The translations under genes were made by a program, and so were the position numbers. The notes beneath the pieces are model-generated. The model saw only the letters and a program-made list of their open reading frames with translations. It did no database searches and was not told the DNA's origin. From Lepisosteus oculatus (taxonomy: Eukaryota > Chordata > Actinopteri > Semionotiformes > Lepisosteidae), in NCBI RefSeq assembly GCF_040954835.1, contig NC_090716.1, forward strand, positions 9,192,775 through 9,256,774: DNA of 64,000 nt. Reading direction: 5' to 3'. Position 1 is the first letter of the stretch; the number at the start of each line of letters is the position of its first letter. This document shows positions 63,641 to 64,000 of this stretch, in pieces.

Positions 63641-63797
63641 TCAGTCTTCTGCTGGCAGCCAAAAATACTCTACTACTTTTGTTGTTCTTCGTGCTGATCC
63701 CATCTCTGGAACTCCTTGAGGCAAGAGTTCGCTAAAATGAACTGGTGATGAGCCTCTTGTAGAGCTTGAACTTGGAGCAGTAATCCTGTATAAGAGT
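63641..63797 (-). CDS. Terminal exon of an unidentified convergent gene (partial)
   Basis: On the minus strand, 'cccccatcttctgcag' is a good acceptor ending at 63,798. The exon is open in two frames. One runs 51 residues to TGA at 63,643-63,641 and ends RTTKVVEYFWLPAED. The other runs about 40 residues to an earlier TAG, with a coiled-coil-like sequence (LLLQVQALQEAHHQF). I cannot tell which is used and recognise neither. In human, CTR9 is the gene convergent with EIF4G2, but neither frame resembles the CTR9 C-terminus as I recall it. The gene continues beyond the right edge. Confidence 0.45.
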
Positions 63798-64000
63798 CTG
63801 CAGAAGATGGGGGAATATTTGTTAAAACCAAGATAAGGGTATGTTTGGTCTATAATTGACTTAGTAAATTGGCTTTTAAACTTTGTAAATTTTAATCACT
63901 GTGCAATCTGAATAATACATTCTTGACATCTTTTAGAAAGCCAAGCTGGTAGATTTCCATTTGTGCTACATTCTTTTCTTTAGGAGAATACTTGGCAGGA
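63798..64000 (-). other. Probable intron, and possible upstream exon, of the convergent gene
   Basis: A minus-strand frame stays open from the window edge to about 63,897 (PAKYSPKEKN..., then MEIYQLGFLKDVKN), so a preceding exon may be cut by the edge. The only donor candidates near it (GTCAAG, GTATTA) are weak, so I do not call it. Confidence 0.25.

Overview
The window is AT-rich vertebrate nuclear DNA, almost certainly from a bony fish. The evidence is the intron-exon gene structure with GT/AG junctions, the fish-type repeat tails, and one complete, unmistakable vertebrate gene. Some repeat families recall non-teleost ray-finned fish such as gar or bowfin, but that is an impression from memory and not a determination.

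Layout. Positions 1 to about 52,200 are a gene desert with no gene I can recognise. It holds scattered transposon relics: an L2-like tail near 10.7 kb; a 212-bp fold-back insertion with a 14-bp target duplication at 11.8-12.1 kb; three copies of a 5S-rRNA-derived SINE at 22.2, 35.2 and 41.8 kb; several relics of the C-terminal region of one LINE family at 29.6, 37.7, 42.4 and 51.0 kb; and an 854-bp solo LTR at 37,958-38,811 inserted into one of those LINE relics. It also holds two unexplained protein-like stretches, a minus-strand frameshifted pair at 4.8-5.4 kb and an exon-like segment with a 45-bp repeat at 13.5 kb. Some better-balanced stretches look like candidate conserved non-coding elements.

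From 52.2 to 62.6 kb lies a complete EIF4G2 (DAP5/NAT1/p97) gene on the plus strand: a CpG-rich promoter, a non-coding first exon, 21 coding exons adding up to exactly 904 codons including the stop, and a 3' UTR with poly(A) signals. The leader has no AUG. Translation must begin at the GUG at 54,035, because the first in-frame AUG is codon 202. Intron 14 of the gene contains a box C/D snoRNA, the counterpart of human SNORD97. Its guide element matches the anticodon loop of elongator tRNA-Met and places C34 exactly five bases upstream of the D box. The snoRNA starts 27 nt after the donor of the 114-bp exon that corresponds to the known human cassette exon.

At the right edge the final exon of an unidentified minus-strand gene converges on EIF4G2, with its own poly(A) signal near 63.42 kb. 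The locus thus combines a non-canonical translation initiation factor, made from a non-AUG start, with a guide RNA that modifies the elongator tRNA decoding AUG.
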